From Phialophora verrucosa (lineage: Eukaryota; Ascomycota; Eurotiomycetes; Chaetothyriales; Herpotrichiellaceae): 64,000 nt of DNA. The position numbers were made by a program, and so were the translations under genes. Where the stretch lies: positions 992,001 through 1,056,000 of the forward strand of contig MSED01000003.1 in assembly GCA_002099365.1 (NCBI GenBank), in the 5' to 3' direction. This document shows, piece by piece, positions 10,638 to 21,191 of this stretch; the first letter of the stretch is position 1, and each line of letters opens with the position of its first letter. The notes below the pieces were generated by a model. It worked only from the letters and a program-made list of their open reading frames with translations. It searched no databases and was not told the DNA's origin.

Positions 10638-11592
10638 CTTGGTGGACTCAAAAGAAGGAAAGCGGAAATATGGTCTATGTGATGGGTTCATTCAAGCTCG
10701 GCAGGTCCTGGAGATGGGATGAGATGAATATTAATATAGCCCATCAAGAGGGAGAGTAACGAAACGTCCCATATCAAAAGGCCACAACAGCTGATTTTGT
10801 GGCTTCGCGTTTAGCTTACGAGTAGCTCAAAGGCTAAATACTCACTGGTAAGAATGCGGAGCCGAAGAGACGCTCGTTGACCTTGGATCCGTTCGAGGCC
10901 TGATATCTCAACTAACGGCAGGTAGATCCACTTCAGGATGTTTCCGAATGGGCTTGGAACGAGCCACGCTGAGGCAACGGCAAACCCGTCTACATCGTTG
11001 TTAATGCTCCGTCGGAAGGTCACCATAATCTGTTTGTATGCCCCGTTCCCGATAAGACGGTGGCCAGTAATTGGCGTTGCCCACTGCTTCCAGCGGGAAA
11101 GGCGGAGACAACCGAGTTCACGGCCATTGGTCTCTTCAAGTTCCTCTGAACAGCCTCAAGTTCGGGAATTGCCCATGACCAGAAACAACGGCCGACCTGG
11201 AACCCCTTGCTGAGATAGATACAGTGCAGAAGATCTGGAAGCGAAGATAGGCATGTCCACCGCAGCAAGCCTTGCGGATGGTTATCTATGCTTTGGATCG
11301 GTTTCGCAGCCGGCCGAGAAGCAATTAGAGAAGAACCCTATTTTACCACGACTGTTGACACCAGACTACGGGATGCCCATGAGCCGGTTGTTGCAAATGG
11401 CGTGCTTATTCGATCTTTCTATGTCGCATGAACACGACCACTAGAAAGCAGTCGGTTTAACAGTAGATAGATTGTTCTTTTGCTGGCCTGCTACCGATAG
11501 TGAAGATGGTCATTCAGAATCGCTGCGCCTCTGCAGAATGCTCCATGCAAACGCATAAGAAGCGGTTCTACTTACGGCCCAATGTATGCAAC
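10638..11592. other. permease upstream region, no gene supported
   Basis: About 950 bp between the permease start and the monooxygenase stop (both on the minus strand). Minus-strand frames at 10811-11268 show no family match. No exact TCGG-N6-CCGA site. A looser arrangement of CGG and CCGG triplets occurs at about 11297-11315. Confidence 0.45.
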
Positions 11593-13806
11593 TTAGTTCA
11601 ACCCTTTTTCGATGCCCTCCACGATGCCTAGTACCTGAGCTTCTTTCACAAGAGAATAAGGGGTCGTCGCTTGACTCAACGGGGACGATGATGCAGGACT
11701 CAATCCTGGCACTGGTGGGATATCCGGATGGTCAAGGTAGGTTGTGGTGGATCTGCCCTCGGTCTGCGCCATGATCATTCCATTACCCATCCACGCAAGT
11801 GAGTCCTCCTCGTCTTCATCATAGGATGAGTACTCGAAATCCTCCCACCGGGGCGCTGCTAGTGTGGCTCGCTGATGAACAGCGGATCCAGGCCAATAGC
11901 CTAACATTCGCCCATTGCTCGTTCGTTTCGCCCAGTTATTGCACTGTCAAGAAATAAGCGAGACACGTCAGAGAACTCTTTCCAGGGAGAACCACCCGTG
12001 GGGAGGGGGGAGTCCTTACGGTGAAGGCAAAGGTTGATTTGGCAAAGTAGCGATCGACCTGCCTCATGAAGGCTTTGAGAGCTTTGTCCCTAGGACCATG
12101 AGTGTTAGTCTCCGCCTTGGTAGAGATAAAGCTCCACCGAGATAATACTGACTTTGGCATCATCCACTGAAGATTCTCTCTTTGAATCTTCTGAATACAT
12201 TGAACCATATAATCACAGGCACATTCGCTCATGTGGATGGTTGAGCCAGCTCCTGGGGCACCGTTGGGCCCAACGAAAAGGAAAAGATTTGGCATTTGCG
12301 GTGGACATATGGACATATATGCCCCTGGTTCATCACTCCAGAGATCATCGAGGGATACCCCTTCCTTCCCATATATCGGTGTCTCATGTAGTCGCAGCGA
12401 TCTGTTATCGAGTTAAGCATTACCAACTGCAAGATGAGGCAGAGGGATGAGGACTCACGTATCAAACCCAGTCGCGCAGATGATGGCGTCCACTTCCCGG
12501 AAAGTGCCATCGTCATCCACAATTCCAGTTTCCGTTACCTCCTTAACGCCTTTGGGGATGAAGTTGAGACTGTCCTCCACTAGACATTCAAGATATCTGG
12601 GCCCAGGTGAGACGCGACGACACGCAACTGGATAAGTCGGTCTGAGATGTTTGAAGATCTCCGGTTTGCGTGCGAGCCGGCGTGCCATTGATTGTTCTGT
12701 TGCCGCGGAAAACGCCTTATTCATATCAGATCCTACCCAATGGATCAACTGCGCCTGGTTGACAAATCCTTCGACTTGATGGCGGTACTTCAGATATTCG
12801 TCGGGATTCTTTGAGAATCTCTCTCTCTCTTCCGCGGGATGCTCAACTGGAGATGTTATAGGAGGTCATCTTGGCTGCGACCAGGGGGGGAACTTACAGT
12901 TATGAAGGTCGGGGTCAGCCGCCTTTCTAACGTCCGCAGCAACATACCCAGCGGGTGATATCCACGCTTGACCTCTCACGTAATGGTCCATGTACCGAAC
13001 CTTTGGAAGGATGGCCGGAACCAGTTGAACGGCTGTTGCGCCGTACCCTATAACAGCAACTCTTTTGTCTGTCGGGTCAAACGATTCCTTCCAGTTAGCT
13101 GGCTGGATCAGCTCGCCCTTGTACCTTTCAAGGCCCGGCAGTTTGGGCCATGTCCACTTGTTCAAATTGCCTGTAGCCTTGATGAAGATGTTGCAGTAGT
13201 CGGTGAATTCCTATCCCAGAATGAGCATCCAAAACATCATGTCGACCGTAGCCGGGCAGGCCTTACCAGCTGATCGGCCATTCTCATCAGCTTGATCTCC
13301 CATTGCGCCTTGTCCTCTAACCATCGTGCCGACTTGAATGTATGGCCAAAGCGGATATACTTCTTGACGTCGTATTTCTCGGCAACCTTGCTGAAATAGT
13401 CGCCAATCTCTTGTCCAGGAGCGAAGAACCTAGACCAGTTGGGGTTATTGGCAAAGGTATACTGGAAACAATGCGACGGCACATCTGAGGCTGGTCATCA
13501 GCGATTGCAGGAGTTGTCGAGACCGTCAGTCCAAAAAGCCTCACCACAAGTAACACCAGGATATCTGTACAAAGTCAGCAGAGGTGGCCATCCCGTCTGA
13601 GTGAAAACGTGCCTGTTCTCATACCAAACTCCGCCAACCTCGTCGTTCTTCTCATAGATGGTTAGGTCCAGATTGGGAATCTTCTGAGGGAATCGGATTC
13701 CACATAGGATCCCTGACATGCCGGCGCCGATGCAGATGACCTTCAGGGGCCTCGCATAATCGATGGGGACCTCTCGAGGTTTGGCTCTGCTCCACTCACC
13801 GTCCAT
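11593..13806 (-). CDS. flavin-containing monooxygenase, Baeyer-Villiger type
   Basis: Eight exons: 13806-13613, 13564-13545, 13484-13267, 13210-12898, 12846-12459, 12401-12153, 12089-12020 and 11943-11593. They give 600 residues in one frame. The FAD Rossmann motif is IGAGMSGILCGIR (about residues 28-40). It is followed by GGVWYENRYPGVTCDVPSH, which is only restored by splicing a 20-nt exon. The NADP Rossmann motif is VIGYGATAVQLVP. The later ATGFDT segment and the C-terminal CNNWAKRTSNGRMLGYWPGS are family-typical. The Baeyer-Villiger fingerprint FxGxxxHxxxW appears as YKGELIQPANW: Phe is Tyr and the His is Gln. Intron 1 is GC-AG. The enzyme would insert oxygen into a ketone or hydroxylate a heteroatom. 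It is transcribed away from the 2-hydroxyacid oxidase across a shared promoter with a TCGG-N6-CCGA site. Confidence 0.9.
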
Positions 13807-14205
13807 GCTGAATGCCAGAGATAGGTCTTGAGTGAAAGTCGACTGCGTCTCCCGAAAAGAAAATATAACAGGTCAGGTGTTTCAATGCTGAACCAAAACC
13901 ACCAGAAGTCAGGAGTCCAGTGTTTTCTATAAGTTCGACAACGGGGCCGTTGGGCGCGAGTTCAATGGCACAGATGTCGGCGGCCTAGGTTTCTACACAA
14001 GTCCTCGGTCACCTGAACGAGTAACGGACAGCGATTGCACGCATATGATACGCCCCAAGAATGAGACCGCATGTGGAAGGTGCCGACAGTTCATCTGCCC
14101 TGGAGGAGGCTGCCACACCTGGCGGCGACACCTCCGTCTTTGCTTCAGCCTGGCTGCAGCAGTTCCGAGTGCTCCATCATGGCTTCTGGAAGGTCCGATA
14201 ATGGA

Positions 14206-14219
14206 TCGGATAAGTCCCA
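14206..14219. promoter_or_regulatory. near-match to TCGG-N6-CCGA
   Basis: TCGGATAAGTCCCA differs by one base (CCCA for CCGA) from the cluster palindrome and lies 37 bp left of an exact copy. It could be a second, weaker site. Confidence 0.35.
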
Positions 14220-14256
14220 TTTCGATTCAGGAGACAGGTGGTACAGGTGTCGTGGA

Positions 14257-14270
14257 TCGGATGAAGCCGA
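14257..14270. promoter_or_regulatory. TCGG-N6-CCGA palindrome, monooxygenase/oxidase promoter
   Basis: Exact inverted repeat TCGGATGAAGCCGA between two divergent start codons (450 bp and 250 bp away). Its spacer ATGAAG differs by one base from the ATAAAG of the site at 22393. Confidence 0.68.
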
Positions 14271-14289
14271 ACGCTTCCTGGTTCCAGAA

Positions 14290-14300
14290 CCGACAATCGG
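14290..14300. promoter_or_regulatory. everted CCGA-N3-TCGG
   Basis: CCGACAATCGG: the same tetramers in everted order with a three-base spacer. The same arrangement occurs upstream of the cluster's own Zn2Cys6 gene at 20523. A role is inferred only from this coincidence. Confidence 0.3.
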
Positions 14301-14520
14301 ACATTAACAACACGAGGTGGTGGAAAAGGCCTATCGGTGCTTCAGCGTGCCTGACTAAGTAACAACGGTCGCACAGTATACCGAATTCGCTGCGTCGCGT
14401 AGTCGCGGTTGAGCATAAGCCTAGGTCCTTAATTCTTGTCGCCTCAGACCTTGTCCGACTGTTGATAATATCAGCCCCGAAAACTCTGCTTCTTGGGCAG
14501 AAATCCGGCCAGCTGCAAAG

Positions 14521-16067
14521 ATGGATGTGCCGACCGCAGAGCCTGTTATTTTGACCATAGCAGATCTGAAAGAAGCCGCTTCGAAAAAACTGCCGCCGAT
14601 CGTTCGAGGTACGCACGCTTGGAACTGAAATCGTGAGAGAGAAAGCTTTACTCAAGCTTGCTAGATTTTTTCAATGGAGGCTCCATGGACATGATCACGT
14701 AGGGACTGGATGACACCATAGAGTCCGCGAGAATGTTGGACATTGATGTTGGTTGATAGACTCCAAGAAAATGAAAAAGCCTACGACCGTATCAAGATTC
14801 GGCCCCGAATCTTGGCCGATGTCTCGAAGATCGATACCTCGATTGAATTCCTGGGGTCAAAGGTAATACTACCCATACGCCTGGAGTCTCCTTAAGCGCG
14901 GGAGGCAATCTTGTTGACGGATGATACAGATCGCTCTTCCGTTGGGCTTCTCGCCCGCTGCAATGCACTGCCTAGCACATCCAGACGGCGAGAAGGCGAC
15001 CTCGCGTGCAGCGGCCAAAATGAATATTCCCATGGGCCTCTCAACATATTCAACCACGTCGATTGAAGATGTCGGACGAGCAGGCAACGGAAACCCTTAT
15101 GCTTTCCAGCTGAGCATTGTCAAAGATCGAGACATGACCTTGAATTGGATCAAAAGAGCCGAGGGTAAGTGAGAAGAATTCTCCCGACGATTGTATTCTC
15201 GTCATTTGATGCTAACATATGGCCTGATCTCACCACATAGCTGCGGGTTATCGGGCGCTCTTCATCACAGTGGACGCCCCGGCACTAGCAAGACGTTATC
15301 ATGAGAGATCTGGGAAGCAACTCGAGCTCCCTGAGGGCATGTCTCTTCCAAACCTCACCCCGCCGTCGAACGGTCAAACCACGGACACCTCAGCCCCTCA
15401 CCGTAGCTATAAATATTCTGGTCGGGATCCGAGCAATTCTTGGCAATCCTGCATCCCTTGGGTGAAAGCCAACACGAAACTTGAGATATGGCTTAAAGGA
15501 AGTGAGTATTACTACAGCCGGTAGTTGGGAGCCACCACACTGACACTCAGAGCAGTATACACTGCTGAGGATGTACAGATAGCCGTGAACTACGGACTAG
15601 ATGGGGTCATCGTGTCAAATCATGGAGGGAGGCAACTGGATAGCGTTCCAGCGACTATTGATGCACTACCGGAATGCGTGGCGGCAGCAAAAGGTCGGAT
15701 AAAGGTTGCCATCGACGGCGGCATTCGTCGAGGGACGGATATCTTCAAAGCGCTTGCAATCGGTGCCGATTGCTGTTTCGTTGGACGCGCGCCGCTTTGG
15801 GGCCTGGCGGTAAGTGTCGCGGCGTTGACCGATAGGATACCGCTGATTTCTCTGCTAGTACAACGGACAAGAAGGAGTTGAATGGGTGGTAAAGACTCTT
15901 GAGGAAGAACTGCGTTTGACGATGGCTCTCGCGGGGTGAGTTCCACCTCAGAAAAATCCATTGCTCTCTCTTGCTGAGGTCCTTTTTTCAGGTGTTCGAC
16001 GATAAAGGAAATCTCGAGGCAACATCTGTCAATCCTCGGTTCGAATGGGCTACTTTGTAAGTTATAG
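14521..16067 (+). CDS. FMN-dependent L-2-hydroxyacid oxidase/dehydrogenase (lactate/glycolate oxidase type)
   Basis: Eight exons: 14521-14608, 14665-14698, 14760-14862, 14930-15164, 15241-15501, 15556-15809, 15859-15935 and 15992-16067. They give 375 residues. Family landmarks run in order: DLKEAASKKLPPIVRDFFNG, NEKAYDRIKIRPRIL, GFSPAAMHCLAHPDGEKAT (FMN site), GLSTYSTTSIEDV, FITVDAPALARR, LEIWLKG, the active-site SNHGGRQLD (catalytic His and substrate Arg) and the FMN-phosphate loop DGGIRRGTDIFKALAIGA. No cytochrome b5 domain precedes it, so it is the short oxidase form. It oxidises L-2-hydroxyacids to 2-oxoacids. Exon 2 is only 34 nt. It shares a promoter with the monooxygenase. In this cluster it is paired with a D-2-hydroxyacid dehydrogenase, so both stereoisomers could feed one 2-oxoacid. 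Confidence 0.9.
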
Positions 16068-16357
16068 AGAAAGAAGCACCAGTAGAATAGGGGCGCGAAG
16101 AAAACAAGACTACAGGCGTCGAATATGAGAATGAGTCTTGCGGACAACAGATCATTCGGAAGAACAGTTACCAAGACGAGATGGGAGGGCGTGCATATGA
16201 GACCAACGACCTAGTGGAAGATTCCCGGAGAGGCAGCATGAGAGGAAATATCATCTGGTACTATCCCGAGACTTTCCACTCATCTTTTTGATAGAAAAGT
16301 ATCTCTCTGTTCAGTACTATGTTCGGTGTTTTGCAAAGCTTATCGAGTACTTAATAT

Positions 16358-17364
16358 CTATGACTCGAGAAACTCCCCGCCACTCTCTTTCAATACCATA
16401 TCATACTCCGGTTTGAACTGCATGTACATGACCGCGGGGTTCCCGGCTTTTTCTTTTGTAAATTGTGCTTCCTTATCGCCCACCAATTTCTTGGGAATCC
16501 CGTTGGCTGCTGCCGCTTCAGCAAGAAGCTGGGCCTGGCAGGCTTGTTCCAAGGCTAAGAAATACCCCATAGCTTCGCCGACGGTGCCCCCGCAGCTCAA
16601 GATACTGTGTTTGCAGGTTAGACGCAGGCCTCGACGATGTGAGCACGGTTAAATCTCGAACGTACCCGTGATTCTGTAGAATGACATTCTTCTTCACGGG
16701 GCCAAGAGCGCGGGCGATATTTTCGCCCTCTCCCTGGCCCTGGACAACGCCTCCGAATCCTTCATAGACGGAAAGGTCGTTGTAGAAATAGCAGCAGTCT
16801 TGGTTTAGCATCTCGATCGGCCTTCCGAAGACCGACCATGCACGACCATAGGGTGAATGAGTGTGGACTGCAGCATTGACATCAGGTCTAGATTTGTGGA
16901 GCACCGAATGGATCATGAATCCCGCCTTGTTGATTTTATGGCCCTTGGTCGGTATGAGAGGCTTGCCGGCTTCGTTGACGAGAATCAAATCACCCGCTGT
17001 GATCATGCCGAAGTGGACTGCGTACGGGTCTTGATAGGGGGATCAGAAAACATGTTCTGTTCTCGATATCCGGTGTGGCTCGACAGGACTTACTGATCCA
17101 AAAGCAATCTCGCAGCACGGGGTCACGCAAAGAGATGTGACCACCGGCCCCGTCGTTGTAGCCCATCTTTGCCAATACACGAAAGGCGCCGGCCATTTGC
17201 TCCTTTGCCCATTTTCGTTCAAGATATTTGTCCGTGAAGGTGGGAATGACGTGAATTCGCTCAATCAGATCAACATCATCAACCTCGAGGAATGGTTCCT
17301 CCGACTGTTCTGCTTTGGCCAGCACTTTGTGCGCCTCTTGAACTGTGGTTGAAGTGGTCGACAT
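16358..17364 (-). CDS. class II aldolase/adducin-family protein, copy 1
   Basis: Three exons (17364-17094, 17029-16666, 16604-16358) give 293 residues. The domain shows WAKEQMAGAFRVLAKMGY, GAGGHISLRDP and FWINPYAVHFG. The metal-ligand histidines lie in VHTHSPYGRAW and again in ILQNHG, as in L-fuculose-phosphate-type aldolases. Fungal members are often annotated as meiosis-linked or adducin-like, but the intact Zn ligands here suggest a retro-aldol or decarboxylation reaction on a hydroxy-oxoacid. The start MSTTSTTV was chosen because it begins the conserved region of copy 2 (MSSTTTTG). It has exactly the same length as the paralogue at 21192-22197. An exact TCGG-N6-CCGA site lies 177 bp upstream. 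Confidence 0.87.
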
Positions 17365-17944
17365 GGTGAAATGAAGTGTGAGATTGATGCAACTGCCGTC
17401 AAGATTCCAGCTCGTCGCTACAATGTCAGACTTGTGAAATACTGACTGATAGGAGAGCAACTGGCCAGGCCACCCACGCCGCCTCCAGACACTGTCCGTA
17501 CTTGACTCAAGAACACCCTGAGATGATTCGTTTGACCTAATCGGAAGAACCCGAGTGCAGCCAGACTCGGGTCGCTTGGTGTGTAGGGATTTGGAAGGTC
17601 GGTTCGCCGATGCCCCCACCGTCCCCACCGACGCCATTCTGGATGTGGTTTAGGGTGCTGCAGCACATACCGTAGTAGGTAATTGGAGTCTCGGCCCCAG
17701 AGCCCGGTTTACGCCATTGTCATTGTGACCGACCATAGGCTGAATTCGCGAGACCGCCAACGATGTCCCGATTGGAGACTTCAAGGCCTCCGGGCGACCG
17801 AGTCCCTTTTGAATCACTCGCTGCTGAACACATGTACAGTCCAGGATCTGTGCTTCCACCACGCAAGACAAAGAAAAAGGACAACAGTAGCTCTTTCATC
17901 GAGACCGTACATCTAGTCGATCTAGGAGGCTGTATGGGGTTTAT
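17365..17944. promoter_or_regulatory. promoter of aldolase copy 1 / 3' end of TF1
   Basis: 580 bp between the aldolase start and the stop of the upstream regulator gene (same strand). It holds one exact TCGG-N6-CCGA (17541-17554) and a shorter TCGG-N4-CCGA (17599-17610). No coding signal. Confidence 0.55.
17541..17554. promoter_or_regulatory. TCGG-N6-CCGA palindrome, aldolase 1 promoter
   Basis: Exact inverted repeat TCGGAAGAACCCGA, 177 bp before the aldolase 1 start codon. The spacer AAGAAC is A-rich like most other copies. Confidence 0.68.
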
Positions 17945-20422
17945 TCATTCTACCATATTTGACAGCAGTTCTTCTACTGATGTGCACATGCCCAAGTCAG
18001 TCATAAAGGACAAATAGTCCGTAAACTGATCGTAGCCCGTAGGCGATATGACAGGCATGGTGGGAGCGGCCAGCGCGGTTGGTCTCTCGGCAAGCATCGT
18101 CTGCGTCGCGCTCGACAGCATTTCAAAGGCATCGCGATATGGTTCAACGGCTGTCCACCGTTCAGCCATAATAGCAAGCACTACTATCGTCGAGGTGCAG
18201 ATGGCCGAAACTTTGTCCTGCCTGTATGCCATCCTCACCTCGTGACTCGACCACAAGCAATATAAGAAGGTGACGCCCCCCAGGAACAGAACGTGCAAGG
18301 CGCCCCAGGTGTCGTTAAGGCGCTGGCTGATATACAACTGTCGGTAAGTCATGCAGATAGACTGTGCCGAGTGAGCACATTCCATGTATAATAAAGAATG
18401 ACTCTTGTCTCCCCGATGCTGAACAAGGCGGTGGCGGTAGAGGAGAAGAATGCACTGGTGGTACATGAGACTGAACCACTCCCGCGAGCCGAATGCGTTA
18501 TTGTTCAAGCGGTTCGAGGCGGATTGCTCCGGCGACGACTCCAACCAGTCTGAGAGCGCTCTCTTGAAGCTTTCATAGATTTCGGGTGACGAGACTGCTG
18601 CCTTGGCTCCTACTTGGGGATAAACCGAACTCTGGATCCGGCCGCAGATCTGCCGCAACCGAATAGTGTGAATGGCAGAAGAGATGACGGTTACCGGCTC
18701 CGCTGTTGATGTCCGTGGCTTCCGGGTCGGTCCGGTTGGACTAAGGTGTTCATCATCAATGTCCAATGGAAACTGGTTTCTGCTTTAGCCCTGGTGCCTC
18801 GAACGGCGCGTGGTAATATCTTACCTCAACATCGATATCATGATCGGCAATGCCGACCGGGCGGCCAAGCGTTATACTTACTGCTCGATCGAGATTGTAG
18901 GCGCACCAGAAGACGCGTTTGCGCAGTTCCACTTTCAAGTGGTCGGACTTGATCTTGGACCAGCGAATCTTCCGGTGAAGACCAAGCTCGAGACACTGAC
19001 GGAGGGCGAGCCCAGACAGCATCCTTACCAACGTTAACCACTGGTTCCCAGCTCAACGGCACAGTAAAGGGTCGCATACCAGACGGATACGCCGATCGGA
19101 GAGCGAATCGAGTACATGGCACAGCACAGGATGGCTTGGATCGATTCCAGGGAGTTTCGCTGCATCACTTCCTCAAACAGCCCTTCAGCTGCAGCATACA
19201 AACCCTAACGATAGTCAGGATATCGATGATAAATGGGTATGAATTCAAACGTACCTCGGGGAGAGTCGCGCCCGCCAGGGGACCCGTCAAAGCCCCAACC
19301 GCACACAGCTAACAACGTCAGGAGGAAACTAAGTCCTGTGAGGCAGGTTGAACTCACCGCATAAACAAAGAAGGTATTCACTGGATTCGGGGTCAGTCCA
19401 GCCTCCGTGGCTGTCAGCACTTCGTTCTCCCACTGCAGATACGTTGGCCGATGTAAGAAGGGAAACTGTGGATGCACCTGGTCAAAGTATGCGTTTGTCA
19501 GCATACTCACGAGTGCTCTGCTTGGCAATAGAGCTGGCGTTGTGGAACCGCGACTTCGGCAGCTTTCATCCACAATGCCTGACATTGTCAATCCTGGGGC
19601 CTGTCTACGGACGGCACGGAGGCTCGCTGAGAACATCTTGGTGAACGAATAGGCGGAGGATGCCCCGAAATAATGAGGCTCCGCACCAGCCGACCTCACA
19701 ATCAGCAGCTCCAAGCTGGACGGATCATCCATGGCTGTGTCGTTGCTGGCTTGTTTCATGGTGCCGTCTGTTGAGGGTGGCTCATTGCCCGGCCTTTCGA
19801 CGCTCGGAATGCCGGCGTCTTCGGAGGAACTGCAGACACGATATCATTAGCTCGGGAGGACCAAAGGGCTCATAAAGGAAAACTAACGTATGCATGGCAG
19901 GATCGTCTTCGTGTCGAACGCTGCTACCGCCCGGAGTACTCCGGCTCGCATTGTTAGTCGGCAGAGGGTCGAGTCCCAGATCAGGCTGGTACTCTTGGAG
20001 GGTTTGCTCGAGGAAGGCCACATGATTCTCCAGAGACGTATTGTGTTGCTCCAGAAACTCAATGTAGCCCCGGGGGTGTCGACGTTTAGTTGCGGGGTCC
20101 TGGATAACACAGACTGTAAACATGGAATAAGCAACGTCGCCCACACATGGGGCGGCAAAGAGTAGAACCTCTGTTTGCTCGAACACAATTTCGGCATGCT
20201 GGCGCCTGGCCATCACACTGGAAGAGGGTGAACGATCAGCCTAAGCTTCTGCGGAATTAAAAGTGCTACTCGAATGTTTTGGCCTACTTTCTGCTTCTTC
20301 TGCTGGCACGCAACGCAAGCACGGTAGACCCTGATCCGACGAGCAGACGAACGTGGGCTTGTAGATGGTTGCGGGACGGCTGACATTCGTATTGAGGTGT
20401 CTTTGGGGCAGGCGCTCGTCAT
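17945..20422 (-). CDS. Zn2Cys6 transcription factor with fungal_trans domain (cluster regulator candidate, TF1)
   Basis: Eight exons: 20422-20288, 20217-20169, 20113-19888, 19829-19358, 19308-19255, 19204-19080, 19023-18825 and 18772-17945. They give 695 residues. The zinc cluster spans two introns: Cys36, 39, 46, 53, 56 and 63 (Cx2Cx6Cx6Cx2Cx6C). A basic linker follows (DPATKRRHPRGYIEFLE), then a probable coiled-coil segment. The middle-homology domain has YFDQVHPQFPFLHRPTY, ALRQCLELGLHRK, RVFWCAYNLDR and TLGRPVGIADHDIDVE. It sits between the two aldolase paralogues in the middle of the TCGG-N6-CCGA gene set. It is therefore the simplest candidate for the protein that binds those sites. Its own promoter has only an everted CCGA-N3-TCGG. 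DNA specificity is inferred from position, not from sequence. Confidence 0.9.
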
Positions 20423-21191
20423 TGTGAAGGGCGTGCTGAACTTCTCAGTGATAATATTTGCCCAAGATTGAACCACCCCTAGACGAAGCCCATCGCCGGC
20501 GCAGTTGAAATAATGGATGATTCCGAGGATCGGTTGGGTGGGAAGGGCTCGCCAGTATCGAGGGGCCGATAAGAAAAGCAAGGAACATGGAATACTCCGT
20601 TGGTGCCATTCTCTGAAGGGAACTAACTCATCTCTCCATCATATTAAAGTTAGCGGGACATTCCAAGCCGTGCCCGCATATGTTATCAGCGGAGGGAGGC
20701 CCCAGCCTTTTCCATGGAGATAAGCGGCACCATGTGCAAGGAGGTGCGCCCTTCCCCGTCTGGTTGACACTGCCTAGAACTCTAAAAAGTGAATGACAGG
20801 TTTGTGTAAGGTTTGTGCACGCTTCTTTCGGAACAAGAGTAGCAGCCGTGAACCCGTGGCAACACCAGGTCTTCCGTTTGTCCTAATTCTTGTCGTTAGC
20901 CGCCCAAAAATACACAAGTACCATCGCGTGTTCCCGAGTGGCGCGCATTGAATCGGGAGAGAAATGGATAGAGTCTACACGTCCTTTACATCAGTCTCGG
21001 TGGTGTCGACTTGGTGCATGAAGTTAGACACTTGATGACACTAACCACCGAGAGGACCCTGACAAGTAACACCCGTTAACAATGAATTGGCCTTGTGCAA
21101 GTCCCGCAGAAGGATGGGACAGAATTCATGGCATCATTTTCTTATTTACATTTTTCAAATATCGGCCCAAACAATGTCAATGATGTGGACA
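20423..21191. other. TF1 promoter / aldolase 2 downstream region
   Basis: About 770 bp with no gene. Contains the everted CCGA-N3-TCGG at 20523-20533. Otherwise nothing is supported. Confidence 0.5.
20523..20533. promoter_or_regulatory. everted CCGA-N3-TCGG, TF1 promoter
   Basis: CCGAGGATCGG lies about 100 bp upstream of the TF1 start codon. The same arrangement with a different spacer occurs at 14290. It could be an autoregulatory site; this is inference. Confidence 0.32.

Larger units (their letters stand above)
13807..14520. promoter_or_regulatory. divergent promoter, monooxygenase / 2-hydroxyacid oxidase
   Basis: 714 bp between two outward-facing start codons. It carries one exact TCGG-N6-CCGA site (14257-14270), a near copy (14206-14219) and an everted CCGA-N3-TCGG (14290-14300), all within 95 bp. 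The grouping suggests the main control region for both genes. No coding signal was seen. Confidence 0.6.

Noticed and set aside
10811..11268. Minus-strand frames upstream of the permease as a possible small gene
   Set aside because: No recognised motif and no consistent junction between the two frames.
16812..18860. TCGG-N4-CCGA (about 16813) and TCGG-N5-CCGA (about 18844) inside coding exons
   Set aside because: Coding location and different spacers; not counted as regulatory.
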